A stretch of DNA of 64,000 nucleotides, taken from positions 30,810,534 through 30,874,533 of the forward strand of contig OY726565.1 of NCBI GenBank assembly GCA_963383645.1, given 5' to 3'. Numbering within the stretch: the first letter of the stretch is position 1; every line of letters starts with the position of its first letter. Shown here piece after piece: positions 1 through 12,238 of the stretch. Made by a program: the position numbers and the translations under genes. The notes under the pieces are model-generated. The model was given only the letters and a program-made list of their open reading frames with translations, was not told where the DNA came from and made no database searches. The stretch is from Muscardinus avellanarius (Eukaryota > Chordata > Mammalia > Rodentia > Gliridae).

Positions 1-38
1 CTAGTGAATATGGGCTGATAAATAAAGTTCAATCCCCT

Positions 39-219
39 GGCTGGGAGAAGGTGGTGCATGCCACCTTCTTGGGAAGCTGAGGCAGCATTTCAGATTGGAG
101 GCTAAACTCAGCAACTTAGACCTTGTTTCAAAATAAAAAATTTAAAAAGTGGTGGCTCGGGGTGTAGCCTGGAAGTATAATGCCTCTGAGTTCATTCCCC
201 ATTACCAAACAAACAAAAT
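39..219 (+). mobile_element. Dimeric B1/ID SINE (squirrel MEN-type), diverged
   Basis: A 7SL/B1-like left half (ggtggtgcatgcc, then gaagctgaggcag and cagcaacttag) is followed by the linker tttcaaaataaa and an ID-like right half (ggggtgtagcctggaagta). It ends in a short aaacaaacaaaa tail. Divergence is higher than in most other copies of the window, so this is an old insertion. Confidence 0.82.
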
Positions 220-955
220 CCTTGAGCCTTTAGATAACTAAACCAAGAGAGTGTTAAAGATCACAAGAGTGTAATGAAGGAGGGTGCCCTTCTCTGTTTC
301 TTTGTGATTTCTCAGTGGATATGACTCTACTAACATCTAACGCCCTGATTTTCCCAGACTTTTTTTTATTTGGTGATGAAAGAAGCGGTCATGTCAGGAA
401 TGCCATAGCAGGTTATTCCCGATAGCTTTCCTGCCCTCAAATGGGTGGGCTTTCCTGTCCCTTTAGAATGGAAATCCCGAAACTGTGCTAGGGGAGTGTG
501 GACAACGTGTTGGGGTTTGGGCTGTGGTCCATTGTTGGAGAGAAAGCAATCTGGTTGCAGGTCAGGGCCTGCCCACTCCCAGTCTGCACACCTTCACCAC
601 CATGTACTCCCAGCCTTTTTTGCTCTTACAGAAATTGTGTTTTAGCATAAAATTTTATTTTAGTAAAAATTATTCTCCTTAGAACAAAATAAAACAAAAC
701 ACCCACTTATTTAGAAACTGATACTTTAAAAAATATGTGATTCTTTACTTTCTGAGAAAGAAACTACTTATAAGACATTGGGATCTGAAGGAAAGGTCAG
801 TGTGGTGGTCTGAAGCCCACTCTCCTCTGGAATTCTGTTCTAGGTACGTGGGTTGAGCAGCAAGAGAATCAAAAGCCACATACATTTGCCTCCAAGGACC
901 TGACGTGTCTAGTTTGGAGTTCAATAAATATTCAGATCCAGCCTCTATTTATAGA
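220..955. other. Unique DNA, nothing recognised
   Basis: No repeat family, splice-framed exon or RNA gene is recognised. The overlapping 65-66 codon open frames near 445-682 lack any domain or coding signal. Confidence 0.5.
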
Positions 956-1132
956 ACTTTAATTGAGTCTCTATCTCTGTGCTGAAAACTTTTTTGCGTG
1001 TCATCTTCCATAGCACTTTGAGGTATGTTGTTTTCACTATTTTATAACCAAGAAATGAAGGCTCTTGGAGGATACATGTTTTGTGCAGCTCATAAGCAAT
1101 AGAGCCAGATTCAAATATATCTCTCCATACCA
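956..1132 (-). mobile_element. MIR SINE remnant
   Basis: In the reverse direction it keeps the MIR order: a degenerate 'sum of patient' core, a block equivalent to cagagccagattcaaa, then the cttggtta/tgaagct region. The match is degenerate, as expected for an insertion predating placental radiation. Confidence 0.6.
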
Positions 1133-1138
1133 TTATCC

Positions 1139-1610
1139 ATTCACTTATTTTTTATTTTTATGCGCTTTTATTGATGCATTATAGTCTCACTTCATAATGC
1201 GGTTCAGTGATGGTGACATTCATGCACACGGCACTTGGTGAGCTTTCCCGCGGCTCCCTCCCCACTTCCTCCCTTCCCCATAGAGGATACTGAGATGGAC
1301 ATTGGCATTCCCACATATGTATGTACTGTCAATGGAAGTGATTCCTACGTTATTTCTCCCTCTAACTCCCTCCCCAAGACCACCTCTCTAGCTCCACCGA
1401 GGTTTCTCCTCCATTATCTGAAGGCCTTCTGGCATCCCAATTACTCTTTAGCTTCCACATATGAGAGAAAATATAAGACCCTTCACTCTCTGTGACTGGC
1501 TAGTCTCACTTAATTTTCTACAGGTCCATTAATTTTCCTAAAAATGACATAATTTTGTTCTTTCTTACTGAATAGAATACTTTCATACCTTTATATTCCA
1601 ATATGATTTA
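1139..1610 (-). mobile_element. LINE-1 3' end, lineage-specific, reverse orientation
   Basis: The reverse complement reads as the terminus of the same L1 lineage seen at 31084-31600, 48010-48396, 53395-54030 and 63845-64000. It has a gtgagactagccagtcac block, tctctcatatgtgga, a purine-rich ggggaagggaggaagtgg block, and an end like actataatgcatcaataaaa. Only the 3' end is present, the usual 5' truncation. No ORF survives. Confidence 0.85.
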
Positions 1611-3872
1611 GGCATTCAAATCTACAATTCTGGGAATTCATATAACTACTTTTATATGATTGTACTGTTTATGATTAAATATATGTTATTATAGGGAAAG
1701 ACTTCTTTTCAGGGTAAAAATGACTCATTATGCTTTATTCTAACTTCTGAAAGTTAGAATAAAGGATACACACCCCTGAAACATTTATGTAGCTCTGTCA
1801 GAGAATTAAGAAAATTATTATCCCCCCAAATTCTCTATTTTTAAAGTTTTTCAAACGGGTCCAATGTTAATAAAATACATTTTAAAGGTTATTACAATGA
1901 CTGATTTTAGCATGAAAGAAAATATCTCTATTTGGTTTAAAAGACCAAGTGGTAATAAAAGATAGGTTTTATATGAGAGTGGTTATTTATGAGAAAACTG
2001 GTGAGATTTTCTGATTTTTCAACATAATTATATTTGCTAGTGCCTTGGTAGTTTATGTTTTCTTAAATTTCTTAGATAATTACTATCCAAAGTCTACCTA
2101 AAACAATTCTTATGTATCAAATATATTATCCCAAATTAAGATGCTTTCTCAGCACTATTTAGTATTGTGTGTTCTTGCTTTAAAAAATATGTACTCTTAT
2201 TTTGTGTGTATAAAACATTAAGCATGAGCTAGCTTGTTAAGTATAAGAACTACTGCAAATATTTCTCTGAAGAAATGAAAATACTGAATCAGCAATGCTG
2301 CAGTGAAGTTGAAATCACATGGAAACAGAATTTGTTCTCTCTCCTTTCACTTCAGAAGCCTCAGCTGTGTTCTTGAATGTGCCCCTGAATGTCAAAGCAG
2401 ATTTTTCATATCTAACCTTAGATGAAAAAAATTATATGTGGTTCCGTATAAATGTATACCTATATATGTCAATAAATATCCATATGTGTATTATGTACAT
2501 AGTGTTTATTGTATGTACTTTATAATTATATATATTCGTATGTATTTAGAGTTATGAGTCTAGCCACTCTGGATTGATGGAACTCATGTCAGTTCTTGGT
2601 TCCACCAGAGCCAGAAAATAAAGGAACTCTCATAGCAGAAATATTATTTGTATTACTAAGAAACAAATTTATTGGGTTGTATAGAAAGTAGCATGAAAAA
2701 CAAAACACAAAGCAGTTTGGTCAAATGTCCAAGGAGTCAAGTTTCCAAGTTCAAAGTTCAATTTTTTTTTTTTTATACACTAGGATGGCCTTGGACTATC
2801 CCACCTCACACAGAGCTAGATGCAAACCCACATTGGTCCACCTGGGCTCCCATGCCCATGGGTAAAGGGCAGCTGTAAAATGGCCTTGTGAACCACAAAA
2901 TATTAAAGTAGGTAAAACATATTATTTTCGAGAAAGAGGGATAGCAGGTGGGGAGTGGGAGAGACATCAGAAGCCAAAAGAAAGGATGGAAGGGTGGGAG
3001 GACAGAGCATCCAGGTAGGTAGTGGGTGATGTTCACTGACCAACTACCTGTAGGCAGGTGGGCAATGACTGTGCACACAAGTCCACGGCAGGGTTTGATG
3101 GTTTCTTCTAGCATACCCTGGGCACTCTGGTTGGCAGTTAGCCAGTTTGGAAAAGATACTTGACTCTTCCAAGTGCCTGGATGTACCTTGCTACGCCCAG
3201 CCTACCATCTGAAAATTCAGAAGAATCAGTAAAACATGTAGAAATAGAACACATCCCCAGGACTCTTGCTTACAATAGAAATCTGTTGATTGGAAGCTGC
3301 TGCAGAAGGATGTGAGGGATCCTCACCAGCAGCCCCCGGAAGCTTCCTGCCTGGTGACTGGAGCATCCACATGGTGGATATTATTTCCCACCACCTCTAA
3401 TTTGGACATGACATTTGAAATTCCAGTATACAGTCAGATAGCTAGAAATTGACCCCTTGAACAAAAATTATAAGGATCCTTGTAGATTAATATTTTAAAC
3501 CTTATGATCTGCTGAATTGTCTTTGTTCTCTGACATCTGGTTGATTGCAAAGACTCCCACCTAAGGGATTCCTCCACTTTGCTTCTCATTTCCAAAAGGA
3601 GGAGGCTTCTTGGAAAGTAATTTCCATCTGTAGAGGGGGAAAAGAAGGAGTTTTGTTTTTTTCCATTGTAGGTCAGAACCACATAAATAATAAAACCTTA
3701 AACTGAGGAATCAATCTTTAACAACTGGGTATTTTCCATGGCCACAGAGGATGTAACCAGACAGCTGCACTTTACAGACTAAGATGTCCGTGATAACAAT
3801 GGATGGTTGGCATGCATAGAAAATACATAAAGTACTTTCAAGTCTAATATAGTTTGAAAGCCTTCAGCATTT
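1611..3872. other. Unique AT-rich DNA with one perfect hairpin
   Basis: Apart from a 14-bp-arm hairpin at 1733-1764 and short A/T runs, no repeat or gene is recognised. Open frames at 2319-2525, 2672-2878, 2806-3114 (minus) and 3434-3682 (minus) show no family resemblance. Confidence 0.5.
1733..1764. repeat. Perfect 14-bp inverted repeat with 4-nt loop
   Basis: Arms 1733-1746 (ctttattctaactt) and 1751-1764 (aagttagaataaag) are exact reverse complements, separated by ctga. A DNA cruciform or RNA stem-loop could form. The stem is too short to look like a typical pre-miRNA. Confidence 0.9.
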
Positions 3873-3894
3873 TATGTGTGTGTTTGTGCGTATG

Positions 3895-3932
<38 letters not shown>

Positions 3933-4144
3933 TATTTAGTGGTACTGGGGACTGAACCCTGGGGCTTTCTACTGTGAGCCAAACCCTATCCCTTTTTATT
4001 ATTTTTATTTTGAAATAGGGTCTTGCTAAGTTGCAGAGGGTCTGGCTAAGTTGCTGAGGCTGGCCTTGAACCTTTGATCCTCCTGTCTCAGCCTTGCAAG
4101 TGTTGGGATTTAGGCATGTGCCACCATGCCCAGCTTCAGCATTT
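3862..4144 (-). mobile_element. Dimeric B1/ID SINE with (GT)n tail and 11-bp target-site duplication
   Basis: The reverse complement runs from a B1-like left half (gctgggcatggtggcacatg) to an ID-like right half. On the plus strand, ggtactggggactgaaccc marks its 3' end and the A-tail has become a GT microsatellite at 3901-3930. The element is bracketed by cttcagcattt at 3862-3872 and 4134-4144, an exact 11-bp target-site duplication that fixes the limits at 3873-4133. Confidence 0.95.
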
Positions 4145-4179
4145 CATATACTTTTTAAGAGTAATGGTTTAAATTCTTT

Positions 4180-4318
4180 AAGTATTACTATATGTCAAAG
4201 AGTTATACTTAACCCATTCAATGCCTTATTTCATGAATCCCTAAGACCCTTAAGTTCTTCCATTTTACAAAAGACGAAGGCTCACAGGAGTTAAATAACT
4301 CTCCCAGCCACTATGTGG
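4180..4318 (-). mobile_element. MIR SINE remnant
   Basis: The order (about one third of a MIR, reversed) is cattttacaaaagacgaagg, then ggagttaaataactctccca, matching the inverse of the MIR 'cctcagtttcctcatctgtaaaa' region. Heavily diverged. Confidence 0.55.
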
Positions 4319-5785
4319 GACCTTTTCTATTATTGGTACCCACACTGCCTACAAACAGCTCTGGCTGGATTGTTGCCTGAGAAGCTGGTTGACACTGGCA
4401 CTTGGCATTTGGGTTGCTTTGGTAGAGGAGCAGGGTGTCTTCAGTGTGTGCCACCAGTTCTGCTGGTGCTTAGCATTCCGTGGAGAAAAGGCCACAGGCT
4501 TCAGTGGCTTTGGAGTTGCTGAGTTAAACAGAACTAAATATGTTTTATTCTTTTTAAAAAGAAGTTGTGTCTCAGTACCTTCATGTTTCTTTAAACAAAC
4601 CAAGGGGGTTATTTCCTTAAAAGAAAGAGCCTGTAAAGGCAGAAAGGTGAGGCACTTCGGCTCCCTAAAGCCCGACAACCCTTTTCAGTTCCTGGAAGGT
4701 AGTTGGGGAAAAAAGGGAAGGGAAATGGCTTCACTTTGAGTGTTTACAAATATGGCTGCATCTGTTTTGTGTTCCAGCCCCTGACTCGGCGTTGGGCCTT
4801 TGGGTCAGCGCACACCCTGCCCCCGCCATGGCAGCTCGGGAAGCTCCAGGATCATCTCACCTGCTGTCCTCTGTGCTATGACCCCGGTGACTTATTTGCC
4901 CTTTGTGCTTCCCTTCTATTTCAATGTCTAGAAACTGGGAATGATGCCACCCGTCGGGGTGGCTGTGAGGGTAAGATTCTGTAGTAAGGCAGGGAGTGTG
5001 ACGTGTGCCTTCCAGCAGGTGATCAGAAAGGTAGCTGTTCTGGCCAGCTAATATGGTGCTCATATAAAGCAGACCTTTGCTATGGCCTTGGCTCTGGCAT
5101 GTGAGGGGGTTTGTAAATATCTGTCTTGCTGGCTCCCAGCAGTATTTCATATTAGGCATAAATTTCCATGTTTTCTCTTAACCAAAAAGTTAAAAAAAAA
5201 CCATTGTATTTCTCATATACTGCAATATAGGATCATGGTGGGCTGTCCTCATGGGAATCCCATTTTATGTCCTTAGTACTAAATATGATTTTAAATAGAC
5301 TTAAGAGAAACATGAAATAGAACAATAGTCTCTTCATTCCATAGCATGTCGCTGCTACACTTTCTCTCATATAAACGTCTCATGGATCCTACAGAGCTAA
5401 AAAGTCATCAGCAATCCCAACAGGACACTAAAGGCCACTGGGCTGAACCTGGATAATAAGACTACCTCTGTGTAGGAGAGGGGGCCAGTGACATTTCAAG
5501 GCAGCCGATTCCATCCTCAGCACCAAACATTATCGGTCCCCTGTACTGAGGTGAGATGTCACTCTTCCATGGTATAGTCCTATCCTGGGGGACCACGGAG
5601 GACCCTGATCCCTCTCCCCTAGGACAGCAGATGCTGCACCCTCCCCAGGACCTCCTCCCATTCATTCATGTGGAGAACAAGGGAAAGTCACAGGCACTCT
5701 CACAGCCCTCTCCTTCCAGACGAGCCCACCTCAAGGACTGACCTCCTTTGTACTTTCCATATAGGAGGAATTTTTCTAACATGCA
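4319..5785. other. Unique DNA, somewhat GC-richer at 4770-4900
   Basis: No repeat is recognised. Open frames of 93-116 codons occur on both strands (4389-4739 plus, 4349-4678 minus, 4703-4984 plus) but overlap one another, and none shows a conserved domain. I do not call a gene. Confidence 0.45.
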
Positions 5786-6335
5786 GAAAAATTTCAGGCT
5801 CCTTTTGATCTCTATGGCCTGTAGAATGAATGCTAATTCCTAGGCCAAGCCTTTGTGCTCTGGTCCTCACCTGTCAGGCAGCTCTCTCTGGCCCTCTCCT
5901 CTCATCCCCCAGCCCTTTCCCACCATCACAGACCCACTTCCCCCTCTCTGGCTAGTGTATATATATTTTTTTACGGCAGGTAACATTTTATACACCAGTA
6001 CTTTATTTATGTTCTTTCTTTGATAGGAATATTCCATTCCCCTTATCTTCCAGACATGCTCCTATTCATTTTGGAGGCTTGGTTTATATTTCACATCTGC
6101 CGGCTTCTCTGGACACTTATTTCTTGTGGTGCATTACGACAGCATATGAGCGCATCATTAGGGCCACGGCTCGAATCCAGTGTGCAGTTTATAATTGGTT
6201 TGTCCCGCTAGACTGTGATTGCCTAATGGGTATGGGTGGTGACTCACTTGTCTTTGTGCCCCAAGCACTTATTTTAGTGCCCAGAGCAACTTGGTAATTG
6301 TGTGCACGTTTGTTGAATGAATAAATGGAGACTTG
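5786..6335 (+). mobile_element. L2 LINE 3' end
   Basis: The 3' part matches the L2 terminus: ttataattggtttgtc, then a degenerate cactagactgt block, cttgtctttgtgcccc, tagtgcccagagcaactt and the terminal gtttgttgaatgaataaa. The 5' part (tatggcctgtagaatgaat, ctctggtcctcacctgtc) fits the upstream L2 3' region. The 63-72 codon frames in it have no function. Confidence 0.8.
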
Positions 6336-7502
6336 TAAAGTGAAAGCCTTCTTCTACCTCCAGAATCATTAAATGTCAGGAACTGCTTAGAATCATGGGG
6401 GTCTGGAGTAAAGCCAATCATGTTGGGATAATTATCTTATAGATCTAGCAATACCAGGAGAAGCCATGGATCACAATAGGAAAGGGAGGGAGTGTGACTG
6501 TGTTCTGTCTCCTATCCTTGCTGTCTGGGAGGCCAGAGGGGCCTGACTACTGCCTGGAGCATCTGGAGAGTGGTCACTGCAGGGTATACAGGTTTACTGA
6601 AAATTTAGACTTCAGCATTCTTATCCAGGGGAGTTGAGCCTTTCAAATTTCTGAGGACTTGAAGAGTAAATGAGTCCCTTAAAAAGTGAGCAGAAGGTTG
6701 ATAGGGCACAGAATGAAAGCTATCCAGTGTACCAGAGAGGGCAAGCCTTCGGGGTGAATGCACAGCCCAGCTTCTGTCAATAGCAAGAACAACTCCCTCT
6801 AGAGGGCCAGCTCCCCAGGCCTCCTCAGCCGGGTCTGCTAAAGCAGAGGAGTCAGGAACAGAGAGTAAGTCATGACCTAATTAAGCAACCCTAGAATCTG
6901 CAACCATGCCAGCTGCCAGGGAACAAGCAGTGTTTAGGGGACCTGAGGGCCCCTGAGGAAACCAGGACAAAGCCTTTCATTGGAAGTGTGTAAATAAACT
7001 TTCCGAATGGATGAATAGGCATGGCTCCAAGTGGTCAGGCAGGGGGATTGGTTACCTTGGGGGTGGCTGTGGAATTTTCTTTCCTGGGAATTTGAACAGC
7101 AGGTTACATTTTGATCTGCTGTCTAGAGTTGTTCAGCTGTGAACTGGCCTGGACGGAGGGAGGGGTGCAGTGAGATTAGTCTATCTTTAATTATGGAAAC
7201 TGCTTTGGAGGAGGCATGCGGGGAATTGTGTATGATGTAAAGATATATTTTTCCCACAGGCAAGTTTTCCTTTGGTTAGCCACAGAGGCATGACTCTACG
7301 ATGATTCACAGTTCTTGGGATTCGACATGTTAAATGAGCCCCTTAATCAGTACCCAGAATAGGGTAAGAGTTCCGGAAAATGAGCAGATAGATACAAACC
7401 CCCCAAAAGTTGCTCATCCTGTAGGCTAAAAACAACTTTTAAACAGCCAAATTAGTGAGGTTATAAACAAGTTTTTAGAATAAAGAGCCACATATTTAAT
7501 GT
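6336..7502. other. Unique DNA, nothing recognised
   Basis: Mixed-composition single-copy sequence without a recognised repeat, exon or RNA gene. Confidence 0.45.
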
Positions 7503-7735
7503 GAAGAGGCAGCATGGTATGACAAATTAACTAGCCAAACTCTTGAGGTTCAAATTTTAACTCTACCACATGTTGGCTGTGTGATTTGGGGGCAAGTGTC
7601 TTAATCTCTCTATGCCTCAGTTCCTTCTTCTACAAGAAAAAGAAAATTAAATTTTATACTTCATATAGACATTATAAGTATTAAACAAGCTAATTCATAT
7701 AAAGTATTTACTATAGTATGCATTCTATTGTGTGA
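7503..7735 (+). mobile_element. MIR SINE
   Basis: The forward order matches MIR well: gaggcagcatggtatga, aggttcaaattttaactcta, gctgtgtgatttgggggcaa, ctctctatgcctcagttcct, then the ID-unrelated core tail ending near aaagtatttactatagta. Confidence 0.85.
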
Positions 7736-10197
7736 ATAGCAATAGAGAAAAGAAATATTTGTTCTATTATTATGTTTGTCAACATATCCATGCATACTAT
7801 GCCTTTAGTTTTTATAATACATGCTAGTTTTGGAATGTTAAGAATGAAAAAACTATTTAGAGATGTCCATACTAAATTAAAATGTCATTATTCTTGACTA
7901 TGTGATTTATCAAATTTATGTAATTAATATAATTGGGAAACATTGTTAAAATTATACAACTCCTTCAAACAGATTTTGGACCTTTATATCCCACTCCTTC
8001 CTTTCTTGCCTTTTACATTTCAGCCTGACTGACTCTTACTTTCCAGGAGGGATTATATCTTTTTTTCCTTTGGTTCTTTTTTTCAAGGTGTCTGTTCTAT
8101 TTTGGAGTCTCTCCCTCATTCCATGTGCTTCTCTTCTTACGAAAGTCGCACCCAGCCTCCAGGATCCCTCGGTTCCTGCCTCTTCCACATCTTCTACACA
8201 GCCTGGCCACCCCTCCCAGGAAATAGCATCCATATCTAATAATCTTTCGTATCTTATTTTCTATATTGTTTTGTTGTATATTTGCCTAATTTTCCCCAAA
8301 CATCTTATATCTCTCTTAGGCCCTAGTTTGAGGCATTTATAAGTCCTTGAAACCATTTACTGAGGCTGAAGTCATTCGTATAACCTACTGTTTACTCTGA
8401 AAAACTTCTACTTGGGAGGTCAGGGTTGAAGGCAGTCACCCATGCATCTGGTAGCAGACATTACTCGGGAGACTAAATAAAATTTCTGTTCTCATGTAGA
8501 AAAATGAGTACTTCCACAGAAAGGGCAAAAAACCCTTGCTCAGGGCACTCAATGCAACACATCTTATATTCTGAGAAGTGTATTTTAATATTGACATTGA
8601 CCAGATAGGGTATAGTCAAAGGAGAGTGTCCTGGGGAAGGAGAGACTGCTCTAGATGAACAGGCATGGAAACTGGGAGGTACAGCCTGGGTGAGGAAGAT
8701 TTTCTTGGCTTCAAATGCTTAGACAGTCGTCATGGTGATGATGAGGTGTTAGACTCTGAAGCGCTTCAGAGGACAAAACTAGGACCAGTGGGTGGAAATT
8801 ACCAGGGGGCAGATTTCAGCCCAATATTAGAACATTCTAATAGCTGTCGCCATTCATCAGTGGAGAGAGCTGCCTGAAACAGTGGTGGGCTCCCCAGTGG
8901 GAACACAGGCTGGGTAATCTGCTGGCTGTGGGAGTGTTGAGTGGGCAGTTGGGTTTTGTGACCTCCAAGGACCCTACCACCCCAAAGATTAATTGATTTT
9001 ATGGAAATCTATCTGGGCACATGATAGTGGGATAAATATCCTGCTGTGTACTGCAATTTGAATGCTGGCTGAGTTAGGGATAAAAAAAAAAGTCGGTGGC
9101 TTATTTTGTTGCCTTTCCCAAAGGAAGGGCTATAAACTTTCATTTAGAGGCTTTATAAAATCCATTGTGTTTGATTTTCTTGTCTCAGGGCTTATGTACA
9201 AGGAAGTACTAGCTGCATTTTCTGCTTGGGACAGGCTACGCTGTTTACAGGAATTGTTTCCTGTGAATATTGTTTTTAAGCCCCTCTTTGTAGGTGCACT
9301 CAGTGTCAGGGCTGGATTTCCATGCCTTGATAATTAGTGCAAAGGTGTTCGTGCTCTGCATGTTGGGGGAGAGGAGAGCTGTTTGTAATCTTGTACGAAC
9401 CTGAATTTCCTGAGTGACTCAAACAGTTTTCACACACTTTTTGCGTTCCTGTGGATAATGACATTGCTAGTTTGCTCCCATGCTGGTAATGTATTCATGC
9501 ATATTCTTAGTACCAAAAAAAAAAAAAAAAGAAAGAAAAGTATGTTGGCTGAAGGAGTACCTTCATTTCCTCCTATGTCTCTCCAAGACAGAACAAAGTC
9601 TTTTCTGTTGTTGATAAAGACCATGTTTTCATTTTCCAAGTAATTAGTGATTTGCATTTCTTTCATACTGCTGGGAGCTTATGGTTAACACTCTCAGATG
9701 CGTAGCTTGCATTTATGCCCAGCACTGACTAACTCAAAGACTTGCAAAGCTCCTGCTCTGCTCTCACCACCAGACGATTGGTACTAGACACCTTCTAGTT
9801 CAGCAGGTTACTGGACAGTCAGGATGCATTTCTAACCCTAATTTAAAGGAGAACAATATCCCACTGTATCTGCAACTCTGCACTCACCAGGCTCCTTCTT
9901 GAGTTGAGCTCAAAGCAGTCAGATTATTATGGAGATGCTGAGGGTCTCAGGGCAGTTGGATACAGGAATTGGCTTTAATTAAGTTTAAGCACAAACTAAA
10001 CAGTCCTGTGGTAGAAGGGTGTTCTCTTTGCTTTTTACCTGCAAGAATAGTTACAACAGAAGAGAGTAATTGCCTTCACCATGCTTATTTTGCTTAAAGC
10101 TTTTTGTTTTTTTCTTTTTTTGCTTGCTGGATTCTGATTTAATTAAACTGAAGGACCCAAAATTAATTCAGTTAATTTAAGCCACATGGGAGTAATA

Positions 10198-10239
<42 letters not shown>

Positions 10240-10560
10240 TATGTCTATGTGTTCATATTACACACTCCTAATGTGATGTTTGTATTAATTTAAAATTAAT
10301 TTTCATAATTAATTTATAAAATATTAATTTATAATAGATTCAGAAGCTGTTTTCTTATAGTAATTACTGAATTTTACAAAAAGAGCTTCTGAAGAGAGGA
10401 AGCACCCCACACTGTAGCCTAAAGGGCAGCCCTGGGAGGGAAGGACATCCTCTGGTAATCATTCACTTATTACAGCTCTCCATTTTTGGCTCTAGTGGGG
10501 AGGTTTCTGTTCTTTTCTTAAATTCTCTAATAATAGAAAAAGGAAGAAAAGAGTCCCCCT
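7736..10560. other. Unique DNA with short A-run and AT microsatellite
   Basis: No gene or interspersed repeat recognised. It holds an A16 run at 9515-9530 and an (AT)n array at 10201-10242. Open frames at 8070-8342, 8665-8877 and 9062-9337 (70-91 codons) lack recognisable motifs. Confidence 0.45.
10201..10242. repeat. (AT)n microsatellite
   Basis: About 16 consecutive AT units interrupted by aaatat near the right end. The flanks are rich in TTAATT motifs (10130-10180 and 10285-10340). Confidence 0.95.
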
Positions 10561-10574
10561 CCCATCTTTGCTGT

Positions 10575-10905
10575 ATTTGTCGACAAAGCTGCTGGGGAAC
10601 ACAGGCTCAATTTTCCCATCCTCCTAGGAGCAGGGATCGCCGCCAGGTAACACATCCACTCTCTCCGTGCCTACATTGTGTGCTGTCCTCGGTGTTTTAT
10701 TGCGGACCTGATTGCTTTCACATGCCGCTAGATAGCGGAGAGAGATTTCCCCAGGAAGTCTCCCAGCTATTAGGATATTACTATAGAAACAGTCTGTCAG
10801 CACTGACATTCTCTCACACCCAAATGTGTTTATGTAGGAAATGAACTATATAAAACCCTCCTGGTTGCACTCCCGGCTCACCTCTAGCCAGCTAACCGAG
10901 CCATT
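10575..10905. other. CpG-bearing unique block, possible conserved regulatory element
   Basis: Ten CpG dinucleotides occur between 10581 and 10900, against very few in the surrounding AT-rich DNA. It is not a recognised repeat. It contains a TATA-like tatataaaa at 10847-10855. A reverse-strand frame of 61 codons (10624-10809) shows no family signature. A regulatory role is only inference from retained CpGs. Confidence 0.3.
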
Positions 10906-10989
10906 GTCTGCTTGGAATTTTGGTATCACTTTTACAACTGTTTATTCTACTAAGTAAATTAAGTCTTTTCTTTTTTTATTAACATCTGC

Positions 10990-11110
10990 AGTACTTCCTA
11001 TGGAAGTACTTACTAAGTGCTTACTAAGTGCCTGGAACATTCTGCTCAGTTCTGTGATGGGATGGGAAATGCTATCTCATTTTATCAGTGTTAGATCCCA
11101 TCACCTAAAG
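10990..11110 (-). mobile_element. Possible MIR remnant with an 11-bp tandem duplication
   Basis: The reading acttactaagtgcctggaac followed by tctcattttatcag resembles reversed MIR. The 11-mer cttactaagtg is exactly doubled at 11009-11019 and 11020-11030. Confidence 0.4.
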
Positions 11111-11384
11111 TTTGCTTAGGTTTTTAATAAGCAAAGTGGAAACTCATTGTCACCAGTTTTAATCCTTAGAGGTCAGGCTCCTTCCACATGGTGGCAGGGG
11201 AGTCTTTGGGAGGATGCTCTGTCATCCATAGAATGAAATTCCCAAGGCCTTAGAATCTCTGGTGTCGATATTAAGCTCAGATTTATGGGCTTGCTAAATC
11301 ACCCTCACTTTCCAAGTGTCAGGGTGGTTTTCATAACCCTAAGAGAAAATTAAAAATGAAACTTTATAAATATAGGGCAATAGC

Positions 11385-11560
11385 CCAGTGTGGTGGCACA
11401 TGCCTATAATCCTAGTACTTGGGAGGCTGACTCAGGAGGATCAGACTAGTGTATGCTAACTTAGTGAGACTCTGCTTCAAATAAAAATAAAATGGGACTG
11501 GGGGTATAACTCAGAGATAGAATGCTCATGTCAATCTCCAATATCGTATACACAAAAATG
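11385..11560 (+). mobile_element. Dimeric B1/ID SINE, diverged
   Basis: Left half ccagtgtggtggcacatgcc, tacttgggaggctgac, then acttagtgagactctg; linker tcaaataaaaataaaa; right half gggactgggggtataactca ending near gtatacac with an A-rich tail. The middle of the left half is degenerate. Confidence 0.88.
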
Positions 11561-12008
11561 AATAAAAATAGAGGACAGAACAAAAATAGTAATTAAGATT
11601 TCTACAATCTGATCTACAAAATCAAAGATATTTTTTACTTACAAAGTGTGATGACATAGTTCCTAATTTGCTTACATTTTTCTTTCTTGTGACTTATTCT
11701 CTTTAGCTCACTGCTTATTTGATAATGACATACTCTGTTGATCTCAGGCAGAGACTGAGTCCTTCCCTCTGACATTACAGGAGTCCTTGGAACTTCATAA
11801 TGTGACCACGTTCTCCTGCAATCATTGACATAACACCAACACAGCACTAAATTTGCTACCCACTGTATTTGGACTTCTGTTATTCCATTTATTATTTACT
11901 TGTGATCAGTGTTTTGGACAGTTTTTCCGGTTTCCATCTTTTACACCTACATCATCTGCTAGGAGATTGACTCCATCCAGGTCTCATTTCTTCCATTTAT
12001 CTTCAGAT
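11561..12008. other. Unique DNA, nothing recognised
   Basis: Single-copy AT-rich sequence between two SINEs. The small frames at 11635-11847 (minus) and 11853-12122 (plus, entering the SINE) are not supported as genes. Confidence 0.45.
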
Positions 12009-12238
12009 TGTTTGCTAGGAGCTGGGCGTGGTGATGTAATCCCAGTATTTGGGAGGCTGAGACAGGAGGATCGCAGGTTCGCAGCCAGCCTCAGCTACTT
12101 AGTGAGCCCCTCCACAACTTAGTGAGACCCTGTTTCAAAGTAAAGCATAAAAAATTGGGCTGGGGATGTAGCTTGGAGGTAGAATGCCCCTGGGTTTAAT
12201 CCCTAGTACCACAATAAATAAATAAATGTTTGCTAGGA
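12009..12238 (+). mobile_element. Dimeric B1/ID SINE with 12-bp target-site duplication
   Basis: Complete element from gctgggcgtggtgatg through caggaggatcgcaggttcgc and the ID half gggctggggatgtagcttgg to gtaccac plus an (aaat)n tail. The exact duplication tgtttgctagga lies at 12009-12020 and 12227-12238, so the insert is 12021-12226. Confidence 0.96.

Noticed and set aside
4828..4881. ATG in a strong Kozak context (gccgccatgg-like) opening 17 codons
   Set aside because: Too short and without transcript evidence; unique sequence, so it stays a coincidence.
5786..6335. Frames at 6020-6297 as a small membrane protein
   Set aside because: They fall in the L2 3' end, and the hydrophobic runs come from T-rich sequence.
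10628..10646. 19-nt block between ag and gt
   Set aside because: Length is not a multiple of three and the donor (gtaaca) is weak; likely chance.
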